The translations under genes and the position numbers were made by a program. This document shows, one piece after another, positions 43,074 through 51,121 of a stretch of 64,000 bases of DNA (positions are counted from its first letter, which is position 1; each line of letters opens with the position of its first letter). The notes beneath the pieces are model-generated. The model saw only the letters and a program-made list of their open reading frames with translations, did no database searches and was not told where the DNA came from. This stretch comes from JAKIWV01 sp963773945. GTDB lineage: Archaea > Thermoplasmatota > Thermoplasmata > Lutacidiplasmatales > UBA184. The stretch is taken from contig CAVZDD010000005.1 in the NCBI GenBank assembly GCA_963773945.1, forward strand, positions 186,001 through 250,000. The letters are read 5' to 3'.

Positions 43074-44042
43074 TCACCACCTCGCCATGGCATTCAGGAA
43101 GTTGGCCGTCTGGGCTAGCAACGGGGACACCACATACAGGGCTCTCGAAAGGCGCGCGGCGGGGGGATCGTTCCGCGAGGCCCGGAGTTCCTTCAACATC
43201 TGCCACCGGGAAACAGACCCCTCGGCGATCGCGAGAAAGTGTTCGGTGTCGCGCATGCGACGTCGGAGAATCTCCTGGGCCCATGGTACTCCCTCGGCCA
43301 TCTCGAGAACCACGCGGTGGCTCTGAAGGTGGTCCGCCTGCATTCTCCGGTACTGCGCCACGTACCCCTGGAACGAGGAGCGGGATCCGCGGGAGAAGTT
43401 CTCGGGGTGGACCCGCAGTCGGGTGAGCGGCTCGCTCGAGAATCGAATTCCGCCAGTCGACAACAGGCCGGTCCAGAGCAGGAAAGTGTCGATCGAGGCG
43501 CGAATCTGGCGGAGGAACGGTTCCCGTTGCAGCAGGAGGTCCCGGCGCAAGGTGATCGAGCTGTCGTTCCCCGGGTCGGCCCACAGCCACTCCCCGACCG
43601 ACCCCGAAATGGGGGGAGGGATCTCGACATCCGAATGGAGCCGTTTCTGGCGGCGCCACATGGCGCCGCCTATCGGTGCGGGTTTGCCGGAGTCGTTGAT
43701 CACGGATTGACCATGTCCGTAGTACCCGAGCTGGGGACTTGACCCGAAGACGGCCATTACGTGCGCCACCTTGTTTGGTTCCCAGACGTCATCGTCGTCG
43801 AGGAAGGCCACCAGGTCTCCACGCGCGGCCCGGGTGGCTTCGGCAATCATCTCCCCGGTACTCAATTCGCTCGAGTCGAGGAGGCGGATGCCCGGCAGCC
43901 CATCCACGTACGGGTCCGCGAAGTCCTTCGTGACAATCACCTCGTACGGGGGAGAGACGCCGGACTGTCCCACGGCGGAATCGACCGCCGCCCGCAGGAA
44001 TTCGCGGCGTCCATGGGCCATCACCACTGCGCTGACGTTCAT
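43074..44042 (-). CDS. GT2 glycosyltransferase
   Basis: From the ATG at 44042 the protein has 322 residues in a GT-A fold. It opens MNVSAVVMAHGRREFLRAAVDSAVGQS, has ARGDLVAFLDDDDVWEPNKVAHVMAVF with the metal-binding DDDD, and WLWADPGNDSSITLRRDLLL. After about residue 230 it is helical and ends in a hydrophobic patch (LYVVSPLLAQTANFL). It probably adds one sugar to a surface glycan. The frame is open to 44264, but the TATA-like box at 44085-44093 excludes that start. It is the first gene of a GT2, small membrane protein, sulfotransferase unit. Confidence 0.87.
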   Translation of the reverse strand: MNVSAVVMAHGRREFLRAAVDSAVGQSGVSPPYEVIVTKDFADPYVDGLPGIRLLDSSELSTGEMIAEATRAARGDLVAFLDDDDVWEPNKVAHVMAVFGSSPQLGYYGHGQSVINDSGKPAPIGGAMWRRQKRLHSDVEIPPPISGSVGEWLWADPGNDSSITLRRDLLLQREPFLRQIRASIDTFLLWTGLLSTGGIRFSSEPLTRLRVHPENFSRGSRSSFQGYVAQYRRMQADHLQSHRVVLEMAEGVPWAQEILRRRMRDTEHFLAIAEGSVSRWQMLKELRASRNDPPAARLSRALYVVSPLLAQTANFLNAMARW

Positions 44043-44084
44043 TCCACGATTCCTGAGGCTCCAGAGGTGGTATTCCCCCGGCTC

Positions 44085-44093
44085 GCTATTTAT
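44085..44093 (-). promoter_or_regulatory. TATA-like box for the GT2-sulfotransferase operon
   Basis: On the minus strand this reads CATAAATAG. It is 43 nt or more upstream of the ATG at 44042, leaving a leader of about 20 nt. Confidence 0.55.
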
Positions 44094-44172
44094 GCTGCCC
44101 CCCGAAGCGCGCCGCGCGATGCGGGCGCCCGTGTCCCGAAGCGATTGGGACGACCATCCACGGTAATCGTTA

Positions 44173-44982
44173 ATGCCGGGTGGAACATCGACCGCCGAGG
44201 ATACCACACCGATGGAGGAGATCAGGGTCGTCGACATCCGCGATGAATCACTCACGGGTTCCATGATGATCGTCGGGTTCCCGACCCACGGACTGGTCGG
44301 ATCCGTAGCGGCTTCCTACCTGGTCCATGCCCTGGACATGACCCCCGTGGCGTACGTCGCGAGCGAGGGATTCCCGCCGACCGTCATCATGGAGGGCGGT
44401 GCGGTCAGCTCGCCCGTCCGGATGTATGCCAGCAAGCTCGTGTGCGGCGTCGACCGGAAGTGCGACCAACTCGTGGTCGCGATCTCCGACATCCAACCCC
44501 CGGTGGAGATGTTGAACGGCCTCGGCCGGTCGCTCCTCGACTGGGCCGAGCGGAAAGGCATCCAGATGGTGGTGGCGGTCGAGGGGCAACCGGTCGATGA
44601 GGGAACCCGCGGCGACGCGCGCGTCGTGGCCATGGCGAACCGGCCTGCGGTCCCCGTGATCGAGAAGCTCGGATTCGAACCGGCCAACGGCGTCATCACG
44701 GGATTCGCGGGGGGGATGTTGCTCTCCGCCCTCGGTCGCCATCTCCCGGTGCTCTGCCTCGTCGCCCAAGCCCACAAGGACTTCCCGGACGCCCGTGCGG
44801 CGGCGAAGGTGATCGAGTCGATCAATCCCCTGGTCCCGATGCTCGCCCTGGACACGAAACCGCTCCGGGAGAAGGCCCGGTTGCTCGAGGCGCAGATGCG
44901 GAAGTCGCTCGACGAGCAGAAGAAATCCATGTCCAGCATGCGCCAGATCGAGACCGAAGGGCCGGGTGAGATGTATCGCTGA
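44173..44982 (+). CDS. PAC2 (proteasome assembly chaperone) family protein
   Basis: The 269-residue protein has the PAC2 layout: SMMIVGFPTHGLVGSVAASYLVHALDM, YVASEGFPPTVIMEGGAVSSPVRMYAS, LVVAISDIQPP, VVAVEGQPVDEG and NGVITGFAGGMLLSALGRHLPVLCLVAQAHKDFPDARAAAKVIESINPLV. It ends in a coiled-coil-like helix (LREKARLLEAQMRKSLDEQKK). PAC2-like proteins in archaea are thought to aid proteasome assembly. A second ATG at 44212 is an alternative start. It overlaps the following GNAT gene by 17 bp. Confidence 0.88.
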   Translation: MPGGTSTAEDTTPMEEIRVVDIRDESLTGSMMIVGFPTHGLVGSVAASYLVHALDMTPVAYVASEGFPPTVIMEGGAVSSPVRMYASKLVCGVDRKCDQLVVAISDIQPPVEMLNGLGRSLLDWAERKGIQMVVAVEGQPVDEGTRGDARVVAMANRPAVPVIEKLGFEPANGVITGFAGGMLLSALGRHLPVLCLVAQAHKDFPDARAAAKVIESINPLVPMLALDTKPLREKARLLEAQMRKSLDEQKKSMSSMRQIETEGPGEMYR

Positions 44983-45472
44983 GACCGCCCCGCGGGTCGC
45001 GAACGGCGCGACCCCCCCGGGGATTCCGGCCGCCCAGCTCCGCCGGTTCCACCCGCACGACATCCCGGTGATCGCGGATATTGTGAGAGATTCCCTCCAC
45101 GAAAACTACGACAACTCTCTCTACCTTTCCCTCGGCCAGCAGTGGCCGGACGGCTTCCTCGTCGCCGCCGATGCGCTCGGCCGTCCCGTCGGCTTCTTGC
45201 TCGGCGTCATGCAGGTGGACCACGAGGGTCGGATCCTGATGTTCGCCGTGGACCGGGCGCATCGGGCGCGGGGAATCGGGACCCAGTTGATGCAGGCGTT
45301 CCTGGAGCGGTGCCGGACCCAGGGCCTTCGGCGCGTGACCCTCGAGGTGCGCGTGAGCAATGCCACGGCGATACGGTTCTATACGGATTTCCGGTTCTCG
45401 GTGATCGACCTGCTTCGGACGTACTACTCCGATGGCGAGGACGGCTACCAGATGGCCCGGGACACCGCGTAG
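44966..45472 (+). CDS. GNAT acetyltransferase (RimI-like)
   Basis: The 168-residue protein is a GNAT domain: LRRFHPHDIPVIADIVRDSLHENY, then LLGVMQVDHEGRILMFAVDRAHRARGIGTQLMQAFLERC with the RARGIGT acetyl-CoA loop, and LEVRVSNATAIRFYTDFRFSVIDLLRTYY as in RimI N-terminal acetyltransferases. Archaeal RimI (ArdI-like) acetylates many protein N-termini. The GTG start at 44966 lies within the end of the PAC2 gene; the first 24 residues are not conserved, so a later start is possible. Confidence 0.87.
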   Translation: MRCIAETAPRVANGATPPGIPAAQLRRFHPHDIPVIADIVRDSLHENYDNSLYLSLGQQWPDGFLVAADALGRPVGFLLGVMQVDHEGRILMFAVDRAHRARGIGTQLMQAFLERCRTQGLRRVTLEVRVSNATAIRFYTDFRFSVIDLLRTYYSDGEDGYQMARDTA

Positions 45473-45494
45473 CGCGGCCCGCCGCGCCGGCGAA

Positions 45495-45503
45495 ATCATA
45501 TAC
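45495..45503 (+). promoter_or_regulatory. TATA-like box for the CBS-HPF gene
   Basis: ATCATATAC lies about 36 nt upstream of the ATG at 45535. It supports that start over the in-frame extension that runs back to 45142 through the GNAT gene. Confidence 0.5.
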
Positions 45504-45534
45504 GGACCGCCGGCTCCCAAACCCGGGAACCTCG

Positions 45535-46788
45535 ATGGTAACGGAATGGCCCACCGCCGGCGATATGATGACCGCTCGCCCGATCACGCTCACCCGCGAC
45601 TCTCCCCTCTCCCAGGCGCTGGGCATCATGCGGGCACGGCGGATCCATGAGATTCCCGTCGTCCAGAACCATCGCGTCGTCGGCATGGTGACGTTCGACG
45701 CCATCGCTCGCCGAATCAACCTGCCCCTGACGACGAAGATCGAACACCTGATGTTGCTCCCGCCCATCGTGGGGACGACCACGGCGTATCCCGAGCTCAG
45801 CGAACAGCTGCTCGCGACCGGCATGCGGGCCGCCCCGGTCACGGGAGCGAAGGGCGTCCTCCTCGGCGTCGTATCGCGGACCGACCTCGTACGGGCCCTC
45901 CCCAAGATCCCCGTGCTCGCCGACCACCGAGTCGACGAAGTGATGGCGCCGCTCAATCTGCTCCTGCAGGAGCGGGATCCGGTCCGGACCCTTCTCGGTC
46001 AGGAAGCCTTGCGGCACCTCGAGACCCATCCCTTGCCCGTGATCGACCGGAAGGGAGCGCTCTCCGGCGCCGTCGGAATCGCGGACCTGGGCGAAGTCCT
46101 GTGGCGCCCGACCGCCCAGGGCCATCGCGACGTGGCCAATCGCGGCAACGTCGCCGACGTCGAGGTTCGGACGATCATGCACAGCCCGGCCGTCACCGTC
46201 CCCCGGGGCACGACCACTGGGGCCGCGGCCCGCCTCATGACCCAGGAGCGGGTCTCTAGCGTGTTCATCGTCGAGGGCGGGCGTCCCGCCGGCATCGTCT
46301 CCCAGGCCGACCTCATCGGCCTAGCGGTCGGGGGTAGCGCGCCGAGGGAAGGTGAGCTCGGAGACGTCTTCGTCCAGATCCAGGGCCTGCGGGCCTCGGG
46401 CGACCCGGCGATCCTCGCGGATATCGACCAGGTCATTGCGAAGGGGCTGCGCCGGATCGCCCGGCACGTGCGTCCGGTGATGCTGAACGTGCACTTCTCG
46501 CCGCATGCCTCCCATCGATCGGGGGAAGCGTCGGTGGAGGGCCGCCTCAACACCGACCATGAGATCCTCTACGCGTCGCGAACCGGTTGGAACCTCTACG
46601 GTGCCCTCAACGACCTGCTCGACGAACTCGAGACACAGGCTCGCCGGAAGAAGGAAGAACGACCCCACGGCACCCACCGGAGCTCCACACGGCTGGTGGC
46701 CGAGGAGCTGGAGGAGAACGCTTCCGACCCGGAGCTCGAGGAGCGCATCCGGTCGGCGACCCGTGGAACTCGTCGACGGCGACGCTGA
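45535..46788 (+). CDS. four-CBS-domain protein with C-terminal HPF/S30AE-like domain
   Basis: The 417-residue protein has CBS motifs at about 10-58 (MMTARPITL...VGMVTFDAI), 70-118 (SEQLLATGMRAAPV...GVVSRTDL), 136-186 and 213-262 (IMHSPAVTVP...GIVSQADL), forming two Bateman modules that typically bind adenylates. Residues 277-377 resemble a ribosome-hibernation (S30AE/HPF) domain: VFVQIQGLRASGDPAILADIDQVIAKGLRRI, MLNVHFSPHA, and EGRLNTDHEILYASRTGWNLYGALNDLLDELETQARRKK, which mirrors the HPF beta-hairpin and final basic helix. The tail is acidic then RRRRR. Neighbours are NAC, Nudix and Dph2. It probably silences ribosomes in response to energy state. Confidence 0.8.
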   Translation: MVTEWPTAGDMMTARPITLTRDSPLSQALGIMRARRIHEIPVVQNHRVVGMVTFDAIARRINLPLTTKIEHLMLLPPIVGTTTAYPELSEQLLATGMRAAPVTGAKGVLLGVVSRTDLVRALPKIPVLADHRVDEVMAPLNLLLQERDPVRTLLGQEALRHLETHPLPVIDRKGALSGAVGIADLGEVLWRPTAQGHRDVANRGNVADVEVRTIMHSPAVTVPRGTTTGAAARLMTQERVSSVFIVEGGRPAGIVSQADLIGLAVGGSAPREGELGDVFVQIQGLRASGDPAILADIDQVIAKGLRRIARHVRPVMLNVHFSPHASHRSGEASVEGRLNTDHEILYASRTGWNLYGALNDLLDELETQARRKKEERPHGTHRSSTRLVAEELEENASDPELEERIRSATRGTRRRRR

Positions 46789-46812
46789 AGGAATGGGAGG
46801 TCGGAGCCGCCC

Positions 46813-47226
46813 ATGATGCCCGGGGGTCGCGTAAACGAGCGCCAGATGAAGATGATGATGAAGCGGCTCGGCATGACGACCGAGCCGGTCGAGAACGTCG
46901 AGGAGGTCATCATCCGGACCCGGGACCAGGAGCATGTCATCAAGGACCCTGAGGTGACGCTCCTGACGGTGCAGGGCGTGCGGACCTACCAGGTGGTCGG
47001 GGAGGCCAAGATCCGTCCCCGCACCGCCCCGGCTCCGACCGCCCCGGGGGAAACGCCCGCCACCGCGGCGGGTCCGGCGGGCCCCCCGGACGAAGACATT
47101 CAGCTCGTGATGGACCAGACCGGCGTGACTCGGGCGGAGGCCATCGAGGCGCTCAACTCCGTCGGAGGCGCCCCGGCCGAGGCGATCCTGTCGTTGCTCT
47201 CGCGTCGGGGCAGCGGTGACCGGTAG
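46813..47226 (+). CDS. nac: nascent polypeptide-associated complex alpha (archaeal NAC)
   Basis: The 137-residue protein has the archaeal alpha-NAC layout: a basic N-terminus (MMPGGRVNERQMKMMMKRLGM), a NAC beta-barrel (VENVEEVIIRTRDQEHVIKDPEVTLLTVQGVRTYQVVGEA), a Pro/Ala linker longer than usual (about residues 70-95), and a UBA domain (DEDIQLVMDQTGVTRAEAIEALNSVGGAPAEAILSL). It binds nascent chains at the ribosome exit. It lies 24 bp after the CBS-HPF gene and overlaps the next gene by 11 bp, so the three are probably co-transcribed. Confidence 0.93.
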   Translation: MMPGGRVNERQMKMMMKRLGMTTEPVENVEEVIIRTRDQEHVIKDPEVTLLTVQGVRTYQVVGEAKIRPRTAPAPTAPGETPATAAGPAGPPDEDIQLVMDQTGVTRAEAIEALNSVGGAPAEAILSLLSRRGSGDR

Positions 47227-47668
47227 GCGCCCTCGGATCGACCAAGAGTGCGTCGAAGGCTACCTGTTCGTCCGGCGGCCGCTCCAGATCCTCGTGTTCC
47301 GTCGGCCTCCCTCGCGGGGCCGGATCTGGGTCCCGATCAGTGGAAAGGTGGACCCCTCCGACCGAAATCTGTCGGCCGCGCTACGTCGGGAGGTCGCGGA
47401 AGAGTCCGGATTCACCCGATTCCGTCGGGTCTCCCCGTTGCGGTGGGTCTTTCCTTTTCGAAGTTCCGACGGCGGTTGGTGGAGACTTCATGCCTTTGCG
47501 GTCGAGTTGGCGACGCGTCGCCTTCCTCGCCTCAGCGACGAGCATGACGCGTTCGAGTGGCTCGAACCTTCCGTCGCACTGAAACGATTGCACTATCCCG
47601 ACAATCGAGCGGCGCTCCGGCGACTCGTCCGTACGGCGAAGCGTCGCGACCGACCCCGAAACCTTTAG
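47216..47668 (+). CDS. Nudix hydrolase
   Basis: The 150-residue protein starts at a GTG within the end of the NAC gene. It contains a Nudix box, GKVDPSDRNLSAALRREVAEESGF, with REVAEESG intact; the first Glu of the consensus Gx5E is Asp here. ILVFRRPPSRGRIWVPISGKV is the usual preceding strand pair and DEHDAFEWLEPSVAL the closing part. It hydrolyses a nucleoside diphosphate linked to some moiety; the substrate is unknown. Basic C-terminus. Confidence 0.87.
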   Translation: MTGRRPRIDQECVEGYLFVRRPLQILVFRRPPSRGRIWVPISGKVDPSDRNLSAALRREVAEESGFTRFRRVSPLRWVFPFRSSDGGWWRLHAFAVELATRRLPRLSDEHDAFEWLEPSVALKRLHYPDNRAALRRLVRTAKRRDRPRNL

Positions 47669-47695
47669 CGCCGCCGACGGCCATTCAACTCGACC

Positions 47696-48778
47696 GTGAC
47701 GACCGACGACCTGACCGCTGCCGTTCCCAATGAGCTGGCTCCGCTCATCGAGCGAGCGACGGAGCGGAGCCCCGGTGCGCCGGGCCGGGTCTTCGGGACG
47801 GTCGGGCCGGAACTGTTCGCCGCGTTGCGCAGCTCCAATTTCCGGCGAGTGGCCCTGCAGGTCCCTGCGGGTCTCACCCGGGGGGCCCGGGAACTCGCGG
47901 ACACGATCCGGACGGAGGGCCGCGTCGACGTGCTCCTGGTCGCACGGGCCTGTTTCGGGGCGTGCGATTTTCCCTCCCCCGATGAAGTGCCCGGGGTCGA
48001 CGCATCCATCGTGCTCGGCCACTCGCCCATCCCGAATGTCCGGCTATCCCTTCCCACCTTCTTTGTCGAGATGCGTCACCCGGGCGGAGACCCGGTCGCC
48101 CTCGCAGAAACCCTAGTCGCGAACCGGCTCCCTTCCCCCCTCGGACTCGTGGCGTCGGTCCAGCACCTGGACCTGGTCGGCCCCTTCGAAGCCGCGGCGC
48201 GCGAGCGCGGAATCGAGTTCCGGTCCGGACAGGGCGACCGGCGTCTCGCCTATCCGATGCAGGCGCTCGGGTGCAACTACACTTCCGCGGAGCAGGTCGC
48301 GAGCCAGGTCCAGGGGTTCGTCTTCCTCGGAACGGGGCAATTCCATCCGCGAGGTCTCGCGTTCGCCGTGGACCGGCCGGTGTGGAGCCTCGACCCCCTC
48401 ACCGGCCAGCTCGAGCCTCCGATCGACCGCGCGAGGCTGATCCGCGACCGGCTCCTGCTCATTGCGCAGTGCCGGGACGCACGAAAATGGGGAGTCCTGG
48501 TCTCCACCTTCGCCGGCCAGAACCGCAGCCCGACGGCCCTGGCGCTGATCCGGAAAGCGCGAGCCCGCGGACTCGAGGCCGAGGCGCTGGTCTTCGGCCG
48601 GTTGGACCCGGCCGACCTCCTGGGCCGCGATTTCGACGCGTACGTGAACACCGCTTGTCCCCGGATCGCGCTGGATGACGCGTCGCTGTACCCGGGGCCT
48701 CTTCTCACCCCGCCGGAGTTCCTGCAGGCGATCGGGGAGCGGCCGCTGTCCGAGTATCGGTTCGACACCTACCACTGA
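47696..48778 (+). CDS. dph2: diphthamide synthase Dph2
   Basis: Dph2 is a radical-SAM-like 4Fe-4S enzyme that starts diphthamide synthesis on elongation factor 2. The 360-residue protein has three domains, each giving a cluster Cys: C86 (ARACFGACDF; C90 nearby), C193 (ALGCNYTSAEQV) and C321 (NTACPRIALDD). QVPAGLTRGA and GTGQFHPRGLAF are typical. The start is a GTG at 47696, with CCTTTAGC at 47662-47669 as possible TATA-like box. Confidence 0.92.
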   Translation: MTTDDLTAAVPNELAPLIERATERSPGAPGRVFGTVGPELFAALRSSNFRRVALQVPAGLTRGARELADTIRTEGRVDVLLVARACFGACDFPSPDEVPGVDASIVLGHSPIPNVRLSLPTFFVEMRHPGGDPVALAETLVANRLPSPLGLVASVQHLDLVGPFEAAARERGIEFRSGQGDRRLAYPMQALGCNYTSAEQVASQVQGFVFLGTGQFHPRGLAFAVDRPVWSLDPLTGQLEPPIDRARLIRDRLLLIAQCRDARKWGVLVSTFAGQNRSPTALALIRKARARGLEAEALVFGRLDPADLLGRDFDAYVNTACPRIALDDASLYPGPLLTPPEFLQAIGERPLSEYRFDTYH

Positions 48779-48789
48779 TCGGGGCCACG

Positions 48790-49213
48790 ATGCGAACCTT
48801 CGCTCGCGTCCTCGGACCCGTTTTCCTTCTCATCGGGGCGGCGCTGCTCGCGGAGTCTCTATCGACCGGCGGGGCCCGACTCTACTTGCTCTTGGTCATA
48901 CCGGTCGTCACCGGGACCACTCCCCTCTTTGGTCTCTCCGTCGTTTTCTTGGTGCTCGGGCTACTCTTCCTCCCGTTCGTGTTCGCCGGGGAGGAATCTC
49001 CCGAGAACCCGCCCTCTCCCGCCCAGTCCCCGGCGGCGAGTACCGACGACCGAGACGGGAAGCCCCGGGGGGCTGATTCTCATCGGCCCGGTCCCCCTCT
49101 TCTTCGGCGCCTGGCGCCGGAATCCACCGATCTCCTATCGATGGGCCGTCGTGCTGGGCGTGGTGCTGGCCCTCGTGGCGGTCCTGCTGCTCTGGGGATT
49201 CGCGCTCTTGTGA
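48790..49213 (+). CDS. DUF131 (TIGR00304) membrane protein, interrupted by a frameshift
   Basis: The first part encodes two membrane helices (VLGPVFLLIGAALLAESL and TPLFGLSVVFLVLGLLFLPFVFAG) and then a polar linker. The expected closing part, GGLILIGPVPLFFGAWRRN with a final helix YRWAVVLGVVLALVAVLLLWGFALL, is in another frame. Removing one base from the C4/G6 run at 49063-49072 joins them as KPGGLILIGP. GGVILIGPIP-type segments are diagnostic of the archaeal DUF131/TIGR00304 family, of unknown function. It follows dph2 after 11 bp. Confidence 0.72.
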
Positions 49214-49799
49214 CCCCACGCCGCCTGCAGGAACGCGCGGTGGACCCGGGCGTCTCCGGACAGCTCGGGATGGAAGGTCAATCCCCACACCGTTCCGCAC
49301 CGGACGCCGACGACCTCGCTGCCGCGGAACGCAATGGGCTTGGCCTTCGGTCCCACTTCGAGGATGCGCGGGGATCGGATGAACACGCCCGGGAACGGAC
49401 CGTCCGGCACGCCGACGACCCGCACCGGAGCCTCGAACGATTCCCGCTGTCGACCGTAGTCGTTCCGTCGCACCCGGATGTCGAGGTATCCCATCGTGGG
49501 GGGGTCTCGTCCGGACGGGCTGGGCTCGAGGGCGCGCGAGAGGAGGATCAACCCCGCACACGTCGCCAGGACCGGCATACCTTCGTTGAGACGGGCCTCC
49601 AGCGCGGTCCAGAGCCCGGACGCCTCGAGGAGTCGCGCGATAGTGGTGCTCTCTCCCCCGGCAGGAACAACGCATCCACGGTCCGGAGGTCCGTCACCGT
49701 TCGTACCAGGCGGACCTCCGGTTCCGGTAGGACTCCTTCCAGCGCCAGCCGGTGCTCGGGAACATCACCCTGAAGGGCGAGAACGCCGACCTGTCTCAT
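49135..49799 (-). CDS. pdxT: pyridoxal 5'-phosphate synthase glutaminase subunit, interrupted by a frameshift
   Basis: PdxT supplies ammonia to PdxS for PLP synthesis. The N-terminal part has VGVLALQGDVPEHRLALEGV and DALFLPGE; the rest, in another frame, has PVLATCAGLILLSR with the catalytic Cys, RRNDYGRQRESFEAPV, FIRSPRILEV and TFHPELSGDARVHRAFL with the catalytic His. Adding one base to the C5 run at 49655-49659 restores PGGESTTIARLLEASGLW. After AFLQ the frame runs about 30 residues further than is usual, antisense to the DUF131 gene. The start overlaps the hmgA stop (ATGA). PdxS is not in this window. Confidence 0.87.
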
Positions 49800-51100
49800 C
49801 GCGTACCGGAGGCCCGGAGCTCCTCGAGGATCTCCTTGGCCCGGTCGATCCGGATCCGGTGCTCGGATACGAGCCGGGCCACGACCCGGTCGACCTCGTC
49901 CGGCCGAGCGCCAGCCGTAGCGGCGATGTTCCGCGCGTGGAGCTCCATGTGTCCACGTTGGATGCCCTCCGTCGCCAGGGCCCGGAGCGCCGCGAAATTC
50001 TGCGCGAGTCCCACGGACGCGAGGACCTGTGCCAGTTCGGCCGCTCCCTTGACGCCGAGGAGTTTGACGTTCGCTTTAGCCGTAGGGTGAACGGCCGTGG
50101 CCCCGCCGATCAGCCCCACCGCCAGCGGGACCTCGATCGAGCCCACGAGGTTCCCCGCGCGGTCCTTCTCGTACGTAGTGAGGGGCTTCACCACGGCGCC
50201 GTCCTTGGCCTGGAAGGCCGCGTAGGTGTGCGCGCCACTCTCGATTGCCCGGAAATCATTCCCGGTGGCAACGACCACCGCGGAGAGGCCGTTCATGATG
50301 CCCTTGTTGTGGGTCGCGCAACGGAAAGGGTCAACGGCGGCGAGCGTGTAGGCATCCAGAATCGCCTCGACGACCTCGGGCCCCTTCATCGTCTCGGTGG
50401 CGAGAAGGTCCGCCCGGAACGTCGCCGAGGCTCGCGCGAGCCGATAGACAGCGAGATTCGAGATGATCCGGAGCAAGCTGCGCCCGCCGGCCAGCCGACC
50501 CAGGTCCGGCGCAAGCGCTTCGCACATCGTGTTGACCGCGTTCATGCCCGCCGCATCCTGGGCGTCGACCAGCAGGTGGACGACCAGCATCGTACCGCGG
50601 GGGGAGGGGATGACGCGGACTTCGAGGTCCCGGGCCCCACCGCCAAATTTCACGAGCATCGGGTCCTGGGCGTTGGCCTTCTCGAGCAGGGCCTCCCGGG
50701 CGGCGAGGATGCGCAAGCGGCCGGCCGCTGGATCCGCCACGTCGAGCACCTGGACCTGGCCGATCATGATCGGCGATGTGGTCTGAGCGGAGAATCCGCC
50801 CTCCGCGCGCGCGACCTTCGCGGCGTTGGAGGCCGCCGCGACGACGCTCGGCTCCTCGATGGCCATCGGGACGAGGTAGTCCTTCTGGTTGATCCGGAAG
50901 TTCGTCGCGATGCCGAGCGGGTAGGCGTAGCTGCCGACGACGTTCTCGATCATGCGGTCGAAGATGCCGGGGTCGATTCCCGGTGGAAAGTCGTAGGCCG
51001 CCAACTCCGCGTCGGTAAGGTTCGCCCATTCGCGGAGGACCTTGCGACGGGCGTCGATCGACAGACGATAGAATCCAGAGATCTCGGATGATCTTTCCAT
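49796..51100 (-). CDS. hmgA: hydroxymethylglutaryl-CoA reductase, class II type
   Basis: This enzyme makes mevalonate for archaeal isoprenoid lipids. The 434-residue protein follows the class II pattern: IENVVGSYAYPLGIATNFRINQKDYLVPMAIEEPSVVAAASNAAK, SPIMIGQVQV, LVDAQDAAGMNAVNTMCE (in place of the class I DAMGMN), NKGIMNGLSAVVVATGNDFRA, TYEKDRAGNLVGSIEVPLAVGLIGGA, and the catalytic His region GIQRGHMELHARNIA. Class II forms are found in Archaeoglobus and Thermoplasmata, which supports the lineage assignment. The stop overlaps pdxT. Confidence 0.93.
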   Translation of the reverse strand: MERSSEISGFYRLSIDARRKVLREWANLTDAELAAYDFPPGIDPGIFDRMIENVVGSYAYPLGIATNFRINQKDYLVPMAIEEPSVVAAASNAAKVARAEGGFSAQTTSPIMIGQVQVLDVADPAAGRLRILAAREALLEKANAQDPMLVKFGGGARDLEVRVIPSPRGTMLVVHLLVDAQDAAGMNAVNTMCEALAPDLGRLAGGRSLLRIISNLAVYRLARASATFRADLLATETMKGPEVVEAILDAYTLAAVDPFRCATHNKGIMNGLSAVVVATGNDFRAIESGAHTYAAFQAKDGAVVKPLTTYEKDRAGNLVGSIEVPLAVGLIGGATAVHPTAKANVKLLGVKGAAELAQVLASVGLAQNFAALRALATEGIQRGHMELHARNIAATAGARPDEVDRVVARLVSEHRIRIDRAKEILEELRASGTR

Positions 51101-51121
51101 TATCTTGACCTCAGTACGACG

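Noticed and set aside
45142..45534. N-terminal extension of the CBS-HPF protein
   Set aside because: It overlaps the GNAT gene in another frame, and a TATA-like box lies just before the ATG at 45535.
49478..51091. A 537-codon open frame on the plus strand
   Set aside because: It is antisense to hmgA and shows only biased composition.
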